The translations under genes were made by a program, and so were the position numbers. Positions 12,262-22,838 of a stretch of 64,000 nt of DNA are shown here, one piece after another. The DNA comes from Bolinopsis microptera (lineage: Eukaryota; Ctenophora; Tentaculata; Lobata; Bolinopsidae), in NCBI RefSeq assembly GCF_026151205.1, contig NC_087078.1:16137118-16201117 (forward strand), given 5' to 3'. Each line of letters begins with the position of its first letter. Position 1 is the stretch's first letter. The notes under the pieces are model-generated. The model was not told the origin of the DNA, made no database searches, and was given only the letters and a program-made list of their open reading frames with translations.

Positions 12262-13280
12262 CGTTGCTCCAGAAAGTTTCATTTTATCGCCCCCGAATAC
12301 CCCGGACTAATTAACAATAACATTATAATTCTATCTTCATTTCTAACCTCGCAGCTATGTTTTTCTTGTTCCTTTGTGTTATCTACCTGCCTGTAGTTGC
12401 ATCAACTGATAAGGAGTACACTGCCCTGCACTTTGGAACTTCTTCCAGCGATCGCATTAGTTTCAACTATGACATGGCCCCATTCCGAGATTCTCTCTCC
12501 ATATGCACGTGGATCAAACGTATCTCCACCTCATCTATATACCCGGTAGTGTTTAATTACTATGCAGCTAGCAGTCACGAGATTTTGATTGGGCCTGATG
12601 GGTACCATAACAGAGTAGTAGCTGATAAAGGTTTAGATAGCAGACGCAACCTTTTCACAGTACCAGTGGGCACGTGGTTTAGTTATTGCATAACGTGGTC
12701 TGTAGCGTCCAGGACAATAAAGTTATACATGGACGGTGATTTGGTAGGAACAGACCAGACTACATCGGGGAGGAGGCTGACAATGGGAGGGCAGTTATGG
12801 TTTGGTAATATCCATGGTGGACATTCTAGTCATGTGTTTGGAGGAGACATTTATCAGTTCAATGTATATTCCAATGTATTGGAGTCAGCTGAAATAAAGA
12901 AAATAGCAGAAGGGGGACTATGTTTTGATTTAAAGGAATTTTCCGACACTAGGATCCTTCGATGGGAAGATATTCTGGACAGATCACGGAGTGGGTCTGT
13001 GAGTGAGGTAAAAGTGTGTGAGTGGATAAGGAAACTAGATAATCAGTTGAGGGAGTCACAAGAGAAACTGGCAAGTGCGACTAAAACGCTGAACGGAACA
13101 GAGGCTCAACTTAGTAGGTCGGAGGAGAAAGTGGAGACACTAGCCAATCTTCTTAATTCAACTCAAGAAGAGTTGGAGTGAACTCGACTGAATTTCACTG
13201 AAGCTAAGAAGAAGCTTAATGTAACGAAGGAAAAGCTGGTCACTACAGAGGAGGAGCTGAAGGGTGTAACATCTGATCTG

Positions 13281-13455
13281 GAGGAGGTAACTGCTGAGCT
13301 GGAGGGGGTGACTGCTGAGCTGGAGGGGGTGACTGCTGAGCTGGAGGGGGTGACTGCTGAGCTGGAGGGGGTGACTGCTGAGCTGGAGGGGGTGACTGCT
13401 GAGCTGGAGGGGGTGACTGCTGATCTGGAAGAGGTGACTGCTGAGCTGGATGAGG
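13281..13455 (+). repeat. 21-bp coding minisatellite (GVTAELE)
   Basis: Near-perfect tandem 21-bp units encode seven-residue coiled-coil heptads. Copy B has only about one unit at the matching place, so this is a recent in-frame expansion in copy A. Confidence 0.9.
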
Positions 13456-14733
13456 TGACTGCTGATATGAACAGGACTGAAACTGCATTGGAAACAGTGA
13501 CCGGAGATCTAAACTCGACACAAGCAGAACTAGGAGCTGTAAGTGATGACCTGGAAACTTGCTCCGCTGGCTTAAAAGACATAGGGAGAAAGTTTAAAGA
13601 ATCTCGAACATTCCACAATGTCACCAGATGGGATGTCCTGTTTACTCCCCCATACTTCAACAAGGTCTTCTCAAATGATCTGTTCCGGCAACTCACCAAA
13701 AGTTGGAATATGTTGGGTAAGTGACGTTGGGAATGCTTTTGCTTTCTCTGTTGTTATTGTTACTATCAACTATGTTATTATATAAATTACTATTATATAA
13801 CTTTATTCAAATCAAAAATAGAACATAAATGAACATCTTAAAGATCTGATAAGTAGCCAGAAAAAAATAAATACTGATACACAAGCTATAACAATTACTT
13901 CCATCCCGCTCTATCAGATGCTAAAAATCTTAAATTGTACAAATCGTCTGTATTCAACTATGTATGATTGTTTTTCACCTAACCAGGTTTAAAAAAATTA
14001 CTGTGCGATTTATACCTTACGAGACATATTTATATGGTACGAAATTTGGGGATTTTTGGAAAAAATCCCCATATTTTCGTACTACCAAAATTGTGGCCGC
14101 CATTTCAAAATCCCACACATTAATTTGTATGTAATTGGCTTAAATAGGGCTAATTTGAGGTGAATTTGTCAAATAAGTTGTTTTACGTGTTTTGTGAGAC
14201 AAGGATACGCATTTCTCAGGTAAATAGAAAGTTCCTTAGTATAAAAATTACTGAATAGAAAATACTGGTTTTTCAGTGTTACGTGAAAAACGTGCGTCAG
14301 ATTCAAAATTATCTCACATATGATTTTATATAGACTTCTATAACAACGACTTTTTTTTTTATCAATAAACTTTCAAATTGTTACACAAATACATCATTTT
14401 ATTTCAAAGAAAATATCGCCGAATGACCTTACATGCCTTGACAAGTGACCGAGTGTAAACAAAATAAGGGACACCGAAACACCAGTTGACCAGTAAACTG
14501 ATCATAGCAATTACATCGGGCCCTAAATGCACCTATGAGTGAAGCGATGCTGCAACCAAGGCATGCTAGGTTTATTCCATTGAACTAATAAGGTTACAGC
14601 CTAAAATATAAATATAATAAATAACAAAGTACCATAAATCATAATTATAAACACACTTTATTTAACATATTTTATTAATTATACTGCATATCAATTTATA
14701 TTTAGACAATATAGTTACATTAAGGTAAATTGT

Positions 14734-17700
14734 TTAACTGTCAGAGGATGTTATATGGTCGTTTAGAACTGTCCAGAGGTACTTAATTAAATGGGTTTTA
14801 AACACGGATGGCCTTGAGATTTCCCTTAATTCATAAGGGAGTTTATTCCAAAGAATGTGTGCTCTGTAAAAGTAAGACTTAGATATGCCTGAACATCTGG
14901 TCTGGCTTGACGTAAGGTTTTGTGGAACTTGAGGAGAAATGTCACTAATCATACTGAGATCGTCTAGATGTGATCGCCTTAACCTACTTCCCATGAAACG
15001 TCGTAAGTAAGGTGGAAATGTCACAACTGACATGTCATAAAAAATATTATGAAAATATAATATATCCTTGTAATCAAACCTTACCGAGAGTGGAAGGATA
15101 TTTAGTTCCTTACACGCTATGAAATACCTTTTTTTGTCCCTAAGGCTCGAGTAAATATCATTAAGGATCCACTTGATACCTCTTTTTTGTATCGATTCAA
15201 GTTTCTCCACCGAGGTTTCTGAATGAGGCCGCCAGACAATTGTGCAGTGTTCGAAATGACTTCTAACCTGAGATAGATAGAAGGCCCGACGTTTTTTAGT
15301 GTTCTTGGTGAAGTAACATGTTCTTTTTAGAAGGCCTAACCTCTGACTAGCCTTAGAGTATATCATATCACAGTGATGTGACCAATCTAACTTACTATTG
15401 ATATGTACTCCAAGATCTTTTTCAATGTCTGTGTATTCGATAGCCGTTTCATTCATTGAGTACACAAAATTAACACTACGATTCATAGAATATGCTCGGG
15501 TAATAGAAAGAACGTGACTTTTTGAAGGGTGAAACACCATCTTATTATGATGAGCCCAATTTTGAAGACTGTTAATATCCCGCTGGAGCAGCCAATGGTC
15601 ATCCTGGGACGTGATTCTACGCCATATTTTTGTATCATCAGCATACATGGTTATATTTGTTTCCGTTGACAAATCCTCTGTAATGTCATTAAGAAAAAGT
15701 ATAAATAAAGTAGGCCCTAAAATTGAGCCCTGGGGGACACCTGATCTAACCTGACAGGGAGCAGACATTTTATTTCCAATGACAACCCTTTGGTATCTGT
15801 TTTCAAGGTAGCACTTGAAGAATCTCAGTAGAGATGCATCAATGTTATATTGTTCTTTGAGCTTCAACAGAATTATGTCGTGGTTGACAGAATCAAAAGC
15901 TTTTTGGAAATCAAAGTATATTATGTCAGTGCGAACATTGTCATTGAGAGATAGGGCTAAGCTGTCACAGAAATTTACTAGCTGAGTTGTACATGATTTC
16001 CTACTCATAAAACCATGTTGACGTTGATCAATAAGATGTTCACATCGATTGAGCAATTCATCCCGGATTACTTTTTCGTAAACTTTCATAATAATGCTTG
16101 TCAGAGAAATTGGCCTATAGTTGTTAACTTCAATTTTAGAGCCTTTTTTATGAACTGGAACAACGTTTGCCATTTTCCAATCTGCTGGAATACATCCAGT
16201 TTTATAAGAAGCTTCAAAAAGGATAGCAAGAGGCTTAGACAGGCTCACTAAACAGTACTTTAAAATTCTTCCATGGATATTGTCGGCCCCTTGCGCTTTA
16301 CTTGGATCAATATTTTCAAGTAAACCTTTGATTTTACAAGTGTCGAAATTGACCTGAAAATCACGGTCACTGGAAAAGTCGATATCTATATCATAATCAC
16401 TACCCTCTGTAAACTGTTCGTTAAAATATTTATTGAATAACTCACACTGTCCTTGCGGATCGGACCGTAGGCAACCATTGTAGCTGACTGTTTCAGGAAT
16501 GCGATTAGAGTTTGATTTAGATTTCACAAAAGACCAGAACTTTTTGTTAATGAGATTTCTGTTATCATCATCTTCAAAGTTTGCGTCCAATTTTGCATCA
16601 ACGAGATTTTTAAAATCCCTCCTAGCTTTGGAAAATTTTAAATATTTTTTTGGATTAGAAGACTGTTTCCATTCGTCATGTAGTCGCTCCTTTTTTCTAC
16701 ATAAATCAAAGACATCTGAGTCAAACCATGGGGGTTGAAATTCATCGGAGACAGATATCTTAGGAATATGTGAATTACAATGAGAAGTGAAAATAGTATT
16801 GAAAACTGACCAGGCCTCTTCGACTGGTTTACCACTAAGTAGATGTTCCCAGTTTTCAGAATTCAGTGCATTATTTAAATTGGTCCAATTGGCCCTTTTG
16901 AAGCTATAGATTTTTCGTTTGGTAGACTTTTTCTTTCTAGCGTTAAGTCTTATGTCAAATCTTATCGCATAGTGATCCGACCCACAAATACCATGTTTAC
17001 TGTCAACAATTAATTCTGATATAATTTCTGGCTTATCCGTCAAAACTACATCTAGAACATTTCCCCTGTAATGTGTAGGGTCTGTTACCAGCTGCTGTAA
17101 AGATAAATCATTAAACGTATCAATGAATGCTTGTTCAATAGGAACAGAGGAGGAGCCCTCATCCCATCTGACCTGGGGCATATTCAAATCACCAACCAAG
17201 GTAATGCTCTGTACTCTTCTACGCCTACGGATGTTATGTAGGTATTGCTTGACTCTATCATGGTTATCATTGCCAAGTGTGCCAACTCTGTAGAACGAGC
17301 TTAATATGGATTTTCTTCCTAACTTGTCAGAAAGCTCAATACTCAAAATCTCGGCTCTACATTTGACAGGAATGATTTTAGATTCTATGTCAAGACAATG
17401 TTTTATGGCAATAAGGACACCACCCCCATTTACTCTGAATTTCCGACTATTCTGGGGGTCCGGGGGATGAGTAAAGCTAGAACGGTCAAGTCTAAATACT
17501 TTGTAATCAGCTGTCGAGATGATTTCACTATCATGGATATTGTCCTTTAACCATGTTTCATTATAAACAACAATATCTGGTTTATTGATATAAATAAAAT
17601 GGTTTAGTTCGTGAATTTTTGTAGAGTGGAGAGTGGGATTTGCATCTCCAAGTTCACCAAAAGGGATCAAGCCCTGAACGTTACAATAAAAAACTGAGCA

Positions 17701-18213
17701 GTTTCCCGGGGGTCCTGGATTTTTCATGCTAGGGTTACAAATAAAGATAAGGAGAAAGTTTATGAGTAGTATCCAAAGGTAAAGTGATGCAGTTATATTT
17801 TGTAGATATGGGATTAAGCCTCGTTTGGAATTGTATTTAAAAAACAACGTATGTAGTGTTTTACCTCTAATAGATAAGCTACTCATTGTACGTCTAATTG
17901 CAATACCAAAGATAACAAGGTAGAAATTGCAAAGTAAATTACCAAGACTGTTAATATTTAGTAGGAGTGGAGATTTAATAAGCTGTATCAGTTTAGCAGG
18001 GTTTGTAGGTGGGTTTTCCAAAATACAGGTGGTAAAACAGAGTAACATAACAAGGACGAAATAATAGTATATAAAAGCAAGACATATGTGATGTGGTTTG
18101 AATGAGTTTTGAACGGGTGTGGAGTGTATTACTGAATTCTTTGTTCTCTTCTTGTTTGAGTGGCTATTATTAAAGTAGCCAATACGTTTTCTATATGTTT
18201 CTAACTCAATCAT
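14734..18213 (-). CDS. Non-LTR retrotransposon ORF2: endonuclease and reverse transcriptase
   Basis: About 1159 residues from the first ATG (18213); an in-frame TTG lies further upstream. The N-terminus holds hydrophobic segments (IYYYFVLVMLLCF; LWILLINFLLIFIC). An EEP/APE-type endonuclease follows, with NVQG, YNETWL, LVGDLNMP and SDHYAIRFD, to about residue 415. The reverse transcriptase has YRPISLTSIIMKVYEKVI, FDFQKAFDSVNH, GVPQGSILGP and the catalytic YADD at about 857-860, then the thumb block (DLGVHINSKLDW). No frameshift or stop was found, so the gene looks intact. The overall type is CR1/L2/Jockey-like. Within the element it follows ORF1 on the same strand. AATAAA-like signals lie just downstream on the minus strand. 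Confidence 0.92.
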   Translation of the reverse strand: MIELETYRKRIGYFNNSHSNKKRTKNSVIHSTPVQNSFKPHHICLAFIYYYFVLVMLLCFTTCILENPPTNPAKLIQLIKSPLLLNINSLGNLLCNFYLVIFGIAIRRTMSSLSIRGKTLHTLFFKYNSKRGLIPYLQNITASLYLWILLINFLLIFICNPSMKNPGPPGNCSVFYCNVQGLIPFGELGDANPTLHSTKIHELNHFIYINKPDIVVYNETWLKDNIHDSEIISTADYKVFRLDRSSFTHPPDPQNSRKFRVNGGGVLIAIKHCLDIESKIIPVKCRAEILSIELSDKLGRKSILSSFYRVGTLGNDNHDRVKQYLHNIRRRRRVQSITLVGDLNMPQVRWDEGSSSVPIEQAFIDTFNDLSLQQLVTDPTHYRGNVLDVVLTDKPEIISELIVDSKHGICGSDHYAIRFDIRLNARKKKSTKRKIYSFKRANWTNLNNALNSENWEHLLSGKPVEEAWSVFNTIFTSHCNSHIPKISVSDEFQPPWFDSDVFDLCRKKERLHDEWKQSSNPKKYLKFSKARRDFKNLVDAKLDANFEDDDNRNLINKKFWSFVKSKSNSNRIPETVSYNGCLRSDPQGQCELFNKYFNEQFTEGSDYDIDIDFSSDRDFQVNFDTCKIKGLLENIDPSKAQGADNIHGRILKYCLVSLSKPLAILFEASYKTGCIPADWKMANVVPVHKKGSKIEVNNYRPISLTSIIMKVYEKVIRDELLNRCEHLIDQRQHGFMSRKSCTTQLVNFCDSLALSLNDNVRTDIIYFDFQKAFDSVNHDIILLKLKEQYNIDASLLRFFKCYLENRYQRVVIGNKMSAPCQVRSGVPQGSILGPTLFILFLNDITEDLSTETNITMYADDTKIWRRITSQDDHWLLQRDINSLQNWAHHNKMVFHPSKSHVLSITRAYSMNRSVNFVYSMNETAIEYTDIEKDLGVHINSKLDWSHHCDMIYSKASQRLGLLKRTCYFTKNTKKRRAFYLSQVRSHFEHCTIVWRPHSETSVEKLESIQKRGIKWILNDIYSSLRDKKRYFIACKELNILPLSVRFDYKDILYFHNIFYDMSVVTFPPYLRRFMGSRLRRSHLDDLSMISDISPQVPQNLTSSQTRCSGISKSYFYRAHILWNKLPYELREISRPSVFKTHLIKYLWTVLNDHITSSDS

Positions 18214-18730
18214 GTGAAATCTAACAATAAAACGACCGACTGTGGAGCAATAATTCCCTTTACGGTGTGTAATTTGTACTTGTATTATTGTCCGTGTCCA
18301 GTTTGTTTGCGTGATCAACGCCCGTCCGTGATTAGTTATACTATCATAATCAGTTATGTGATATAATCACGTAACTGTAGAATTCATTTTCATCTATTTA
18401 AATTGAGAAAATAAGCAATATTCTGAGAAACGGAGATAACTCGTCTTAGATTAGATAAGATGTGATCAGCCAATCAGCTCATTCGAAGAGTGATGGACAT
18501 AGATGCTGGACTAATATTGAGGCTCATGATGAATTAAAATTATACGTGATATTATTTAGGTATAACTTAGGCTGAAATTTGTTCGAATTTAGTTTACAGG
18601 TTATTATGGTGGATTTATAAGGTGACCATTTCCGCAGTTTGTTCTGTCAGCTACATGCTTGTTTAGTCGGTCTTGTTCTGTTCTTGAGTGAAATTGTTAA
18701 GTAGTGCAGCAATTCTATCATAAAGATTAA

Positions 18731-20440
18731 TCACTTAACACGAAAAGAAAACTGACATAATAAATTTCTATACTGGCGCCGCAGGGGCAGATATCCTCTC
18801 TTTAGTCCTAGAGAAAGTAGAATGCAGTGAACCCAACACTCAGATAGCACGGATTGACCAGACAAATTAAAGTGAAGGCCATCTCGTGCCAGGTGTGAGG
18901 TGCCAAATTTCAAGTTATCAAACAGTTTGAAGTTAGAAGTATGAACTGAAAGTTCGAACAATGTCATGTTCAGCTGGTCGATAGATTTGTTCATGTTGTT
19001 GAATCTGTCGGCGCTCATGTTGAGAGGTGAAATTGAATCAAAAATGAACTTAGTGTTTTTATATTGATTCACTGAGCGTTCAACAAAGTTGTGTAGAGTC
19101 GAGGGGTGAACGCGGTGTTTTCTGAGGTCGTTGATGCCCGCAGAGAGGAGAACAACATCAGCCTGCTCAATGGATCTGCAGTGCTGGTGTAGATCCCGCA
19201 GATGAAAGAGATCCTCTCTGAAGGCAACAACTGGCTCATGCAATGTGGAACAATCAAACGACTTATTCTTCGAATCTGAAAGAATCAACACCCTTTTAGG
19301 CCGAGCATGACTAGAATTACCCCTCTGGTATGGTGCTGATGCATGGCGGAGGACCCTGCAGGTAATGCTAATTCTAGTGCCAGAGAAATCTTGTTCCTTG
19401 ACCCGGGGTACACTGTGGTCAAACACATCCTGGCTAGCCCGAGTCATCGTGTACATTGACCCATGTTCTGGGGTCAGGGAGAACCGCTTATAGCTACCAG
19501 GTGGTTTTATTCTGAACACTACGGGGCGAGGGGCACCCAGCGTGATGGTTAGAATGGTGCTTTCTGGGTCTATTGATGGCTCGTTATCCTTGTGTGGCGG
19601 GATGTGTGAGATATGTTTATCATATTTGGTCACGAGGAAACTGTTGAACGGTTTGGCCTGGTCAGGGAATAGGGAGTTCAAATGATCAACAATATTCGCC
19701 AGATAAGTGTTGGTGCTGATTTCACGTGCCACATGGCGGCCTCCAGCATACTCATAAGGCATGTTCCCATAGTGGGCAACTTTCCTATTTCCAAAATTGC
19801 GGTCATATGTTGTGTTGTTGTCCAAATGCGCAGCTTGAAACTGTTTAAATAAATTTTCTGCATAAAGTGTATAAGGCATGATACCTTCAGGCTCCAGGTT
19901 ACTAGTACTGCGAGTTGTTGAGGATGGTGTAGGTAGGATGGCAGGAGTCGGCAGGAGGGGGACGTCACGGGCTGCAGGAGCTGCTGGCTGTTGTAGGTCT
20001 TTAACGAGCGTCTGGGCACGGACTACGTTCTCCTTCAGCTGCTCCAGTTGTTTGTTTGCTTCCGACACGTGCCTCGCAAAATTAGAGGTTAATTTGTTGA
20101 GATCGTGTGTTAAGTCGGTACTGTCTTCTATGACTACTTGTTTAAAATGTTCAGTAAGCGAGTTACTTTTACGTATTTTGCCTCGAGCTTTGATGAACTT
20201 CTCATTACAAGTTCTTTCGAGTTCAAGTGTCATTTGATCTTCCGAGAGCTGATCAACAAGGTCAAGGCAGAGTTGTGGACTAAATGACTTCATGGTAGTT
20301 TGAGTGCCCCTATCTACCGTACCTGTGTAAAGGGGGTCTGCCAGGTAGCCCTTAGAGTCTGCGGTAGCGGTGGGCGTGCCGCTACCTGGCAGCCCGAGAG
20401 TCCGTTGAGAAGAAGTTGGAGTGTTTGTAGTGGTATCCAT
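18731..20440 (-). CDS. Retrotransposon ORF1: coiled coil, AlkB-like dioxygenase and SGNH esterase
   Basis: Encodes 569 residues from an ATG. Residues about 60-155 are charged and helical, a probable coiled coil. Residues about 185-365 have the marks of an AlkB-like 2-oxoglutarate/Fe(II) dioxygenase: iron ligands H283-x-D285 and H342, and the substrate-arginine motif R356ISITCR362. Residues about 380-545 resemble an SGNH/GDSL hydrolase: SDS at 388-390 (block I, G replaced by S), GIND at 435-438 and DGLH at 520-523. SGNH esterase domains are known in ORF1 of CR1/L2-type elements; an AlkB domain next to one is unusual. A proline/serine-rich linker (about 151-182) separates coil and oxygenase. 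Roles in RNA demethylation or membrane-lipid binding are inference. Confidence 0.85.
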   Translation of the reverse strand: MDTTTNTPTSSQRTLGLPGSGTPTATADSKGYLADPLYTGTVDRGTQTTMKSFSPQLCLDLVDQLSEDQMTLELERTCNEKFIKARGKIRKSNSLTEHFKQVVIEDSTDLTHDLNKLTSNFARHVSEANKQLEQLKENVVRAQTLVKDLQQPAAPAARDVPLLPTPAILPTPSSTTRSTSNLEPEGIMPYTLYAENLFKQFQAAHLDNNTTYDRNFGNRKVAHYGNMPYEYAGGRHVAREISTNTYLANIVDHLNSLFPDQAKPFNSFLVTKYDKHISHIPPHKDNEPSIDPESTILTITLGAPRPVVFRIKPPGSYKRFSLTPEHGSMYTMTRASQDVFDHSVPRVKEQDFSGTRISITCRVLRHASAPYQRGNSSHARPKRVLILSDSKNKSFDCSTLHEPVVAFREDLFHLRDLHQHCRSIEQADVVLLSAGINDLRKHRVHPSTLHNFVERSVNQYKNTKFIFDSISPLNMSADRFNNMNKSIDQLNMTLFELSVHTSNFKLFDNLKFGTSHLARDGLHFNLSGQSVLSECWVHCILLSLGLKRGYLPLRRQYRNLLCQFSFRVK

Positions 20441-21597
20441 GGTCAGTCAGCAAGGAATAATTCGCGTCGCACAGTCGGTCTTCTTATCAGTTTTAATCCA
20501 TTAGCGAATTTAAACAAACGTATTAAAAATTGCAAATGAGCTAGATTCACACTAGAAAAACATTAAGTACAAAATGGAATAAGGAAGACATGCAATTTTC
20601 ACCCTTATGGAATAACTTGAACAGCTAAACATTGTCGTTAAACAAATGGATCCTGCTCCGAAAATTTTGATTTCTCTGAAATAATTTAGCGTGAAAATGC
20701 GACAATTTAATTTGGGGTACGAAATTTGGGGATTTCTGAAAAAAATCCCCATATTTTCCTTCCCCCATAATTCCGATCCCCAGAATTATGATCCACATAA
20801 ATATGTCTTGTAAGGTAGTTAAGTTTTTGCAAAGTAAACTTTAAATTTTGATATTTTATTTATTAATATTGGTGTTCATTGGATTTAACATTTCAGAAAG
20901 GTTTGTGGGCACGAACATGACGGAGGGTGTTATACAACATTTCCGGCACTTCCACCGAAATAAAATGTGCGAAGCCTTCGAGCTCACAATGCTTGGTAAG
21001 TTTCGAACAAGCGAGTATATAAAAATTTGGAATATGTACTATGTAATTTTGTGGTTTAGCTACTGCTAGTGTAATATTACTATTAGGGACTGTAGAATCT
21101 TCAAATCTTATATAGTCAACTTTATCATGTCTATCATTTTAATAATTATTATTGAGTACCAAATCATTATTATTGAATACCAACCCTCCAAGGTTAATAC
21201 TGCCAACAACGCTGGAGTAAACCCCCTTTTAACGTACCAGATTAAGGTAACACAACATTATTTTTTCAGAGCACTTTAAGGGTACCGAGATCACAACAGG
21301 ACTTATAGATCACTTCATGGAAACTCATACGGAGGAATCAGATTGCGAGAACGACACAGACACTGAATCATAGGCCGGGGACGACGCGAGCCAACTTCTT
21401 TTGACACTGAATCATAGGCCGGAGACGAGCCAAGTTCTTTTTGCTGTGTTCTTCTCACATAGTTTTTAAAGTATGTATTATGATTTTATCAACTTATTAA
21501 AGTTAATGAGGCTGTAAGTTGAATACCTCATACAAACAGTTTTAAGTTATTTGTCAAAACATTGCAATATGCATTGTAAAATGTGGTTGCATTTGTT

Positions 21598-21740
21598 GGG
21601 GGTCGTTCACATATTACGTAATCAATTATTTTAGCAATTTTTACCCCCTCCCCCTCCGTAATCAACCGTAATCAAGACCCAACCCCCCTCCCGACAGCAA
21701 CATTACGTAATCATGGCCTGCCCCCCCCCCCCCCCCCCAC
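21598..21740. repeat. Dispersed 'gttcacatat' repeat with poly-C tract
   Basis: Resembles the outer parts of the elements at 10189-10330 and 11570-11654, with CT-rich blocks and a C run at about 21720-21738. No genes. Confidence 0.5.
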
Positions 21741-22832
21741 TTTTGACTTTTTCCTTGAAAAACACTTTTCTTTACGTTTCATGCTACGCTGATCATAATG
21801 AGCTGAAATCATTGTAATGATATCCGGCCAAACACCTTTCAAACAAATTAGATAGGGGGCCAATGGCATACAAATTCAGACCTAATTTTTTACAAAATGT
21901 TGACCTAGTAAAACTAAAGGACGAAATAATTTGAATCAAATATTCATCTAAAATCTAAATATCATTTCGAACAACTAAAAGATAATTTGTTTGCCCGTAT
22001 TTCGACCTTCAACAATTTTCAGCCCAAACACAAATTTTTTAAAATTTGTAAATTTTCAAATTTATCTTAAATTTGGTACTTACTAAACGTTTTGCCTTTC
22101 CAAAATGTAAACAATCCAGTAAAAATATTTCCGAAATTTATAAGTTTCCACACATAATGAGAAATATTGTATAAGTATGGCGTATGCTTGAATTAGCCTC
22201 GCAACATTGGCCGGACGACAGTGATTGTCACTGTGTCAGCCTCATACTCATAGTGGTCGGTTCAACCAGGTCACCTGCACAAAAACTTTGTGTCATTTAT
22301 AGTTAAGTGCATGGTCTTAACATTCCATTTCAAAACGTTGATAACTTCTTTATCTCTTTTACTATATATAAACTAATGAAGAATCTACAAATTCTTTTGG
22401 CTCGTCTGCTCTTTTAGACAAAGAATCGAAAGACGTAATAAATATAATAACTTGTACGGCTTACTACTTAGCATGCACCCTCTCCACTGGCTTAGCTACG
22501 ATGATGGGTCGAGCAGCATGTCTGATAAATATAAATAACACGTGATATTCGGCGTCAACTAACAAAGAAGTAGATCCAATAAAGAAGTTAACATGCCTAT
22601 GTAATATGCTTTCGCTTGAATTTGCATAGTTACGTTAGTTATTTTAAACTACATATTAATATTTTAAGCCATATCATTATCAAATTGTGATTTGTATTTT
22701 TAAGATCTCTGTACTCTGTAAAATTTTAAAAGTATTCATTAAAAAAATGTAGAAGTCGCATATTTTGGTTGTTGCATTGGCAGGGTATTAATAATAATAT
22801 TATGAAACTGAGAAACTTTAGACTCTAGATCA
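21741..22832. other. Non-coding DNA up to the Polinton
   Basis: AT-rich, no supported gene or RNA. It ends with the 6-bp target duplication of the Polinton at 22833-22838. Confidence 0.5.
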
Positions 22833-22838
22833 GGCTAG
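22833..22838. other. Polinton target-site duplication, left
   Basis: GGCTAG, identical to 34887-34892. Six base pairs is the usual Polinton target duplication length. Confidence 0.92.

Larger units (their letters stand above)
14013..20817. mobile_element. TIR element in pentraxin intron 1, split by a retrotransposon
   Basis: Comparison with the 177-bp intron 1 of copy B puts the inserted DNA between 14013 and 20817. The ends are inverted copies, taCCTTACGAGACATATTT on the left and its near complement on the right, and both abut TA. A hairpin block (ggtacgaaatttggggattt...aaatccccatatttt) lies just inside each end, at about 14037-14090 and 20716-20757. The non-LTR retrotransposon lies inside, so two insertions are nested. 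The original TIR element appears to have been short and non-coding. Confidence 0.65.
12357..21373 (+). pseudogene. Pentraxin-domain coiled-coil protein, copy A (nonsense codon, intron insertion)
   Basis: Three exons match copy B: 12357-13716, 20897-20995 and 21270-21373, all with GT-AG boundaries in the same phases. Exon 1 encodes a signal peptide (about 17 residues), a pentraxin/LamG-type domain (about 20-200) and a heptad-rich coiled coil with several NxT/NxS glycosylation sites. At 13179-13181 the codon is TGA where copy B has TCA, so translation would stop at residue 274, after the pentraxin domain and early in the coiled coil. Downstream of the stop a 21-bp repeat encoding GVTAELE is expanded by about seven units relative to B. 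Intron 1 is about 7.2 kb because of nested insertions. It might still make a short secreted pentraxin. Confidence 0.8.

Noticed and set aside
13163-13699. Minus-strand frames of 178 and 92 residues with SSAVTPS and PPPAQQS repeats
   Set aside because: Antisense shadows of the coding 21-bp minisatellite in pentraxin exon 1.
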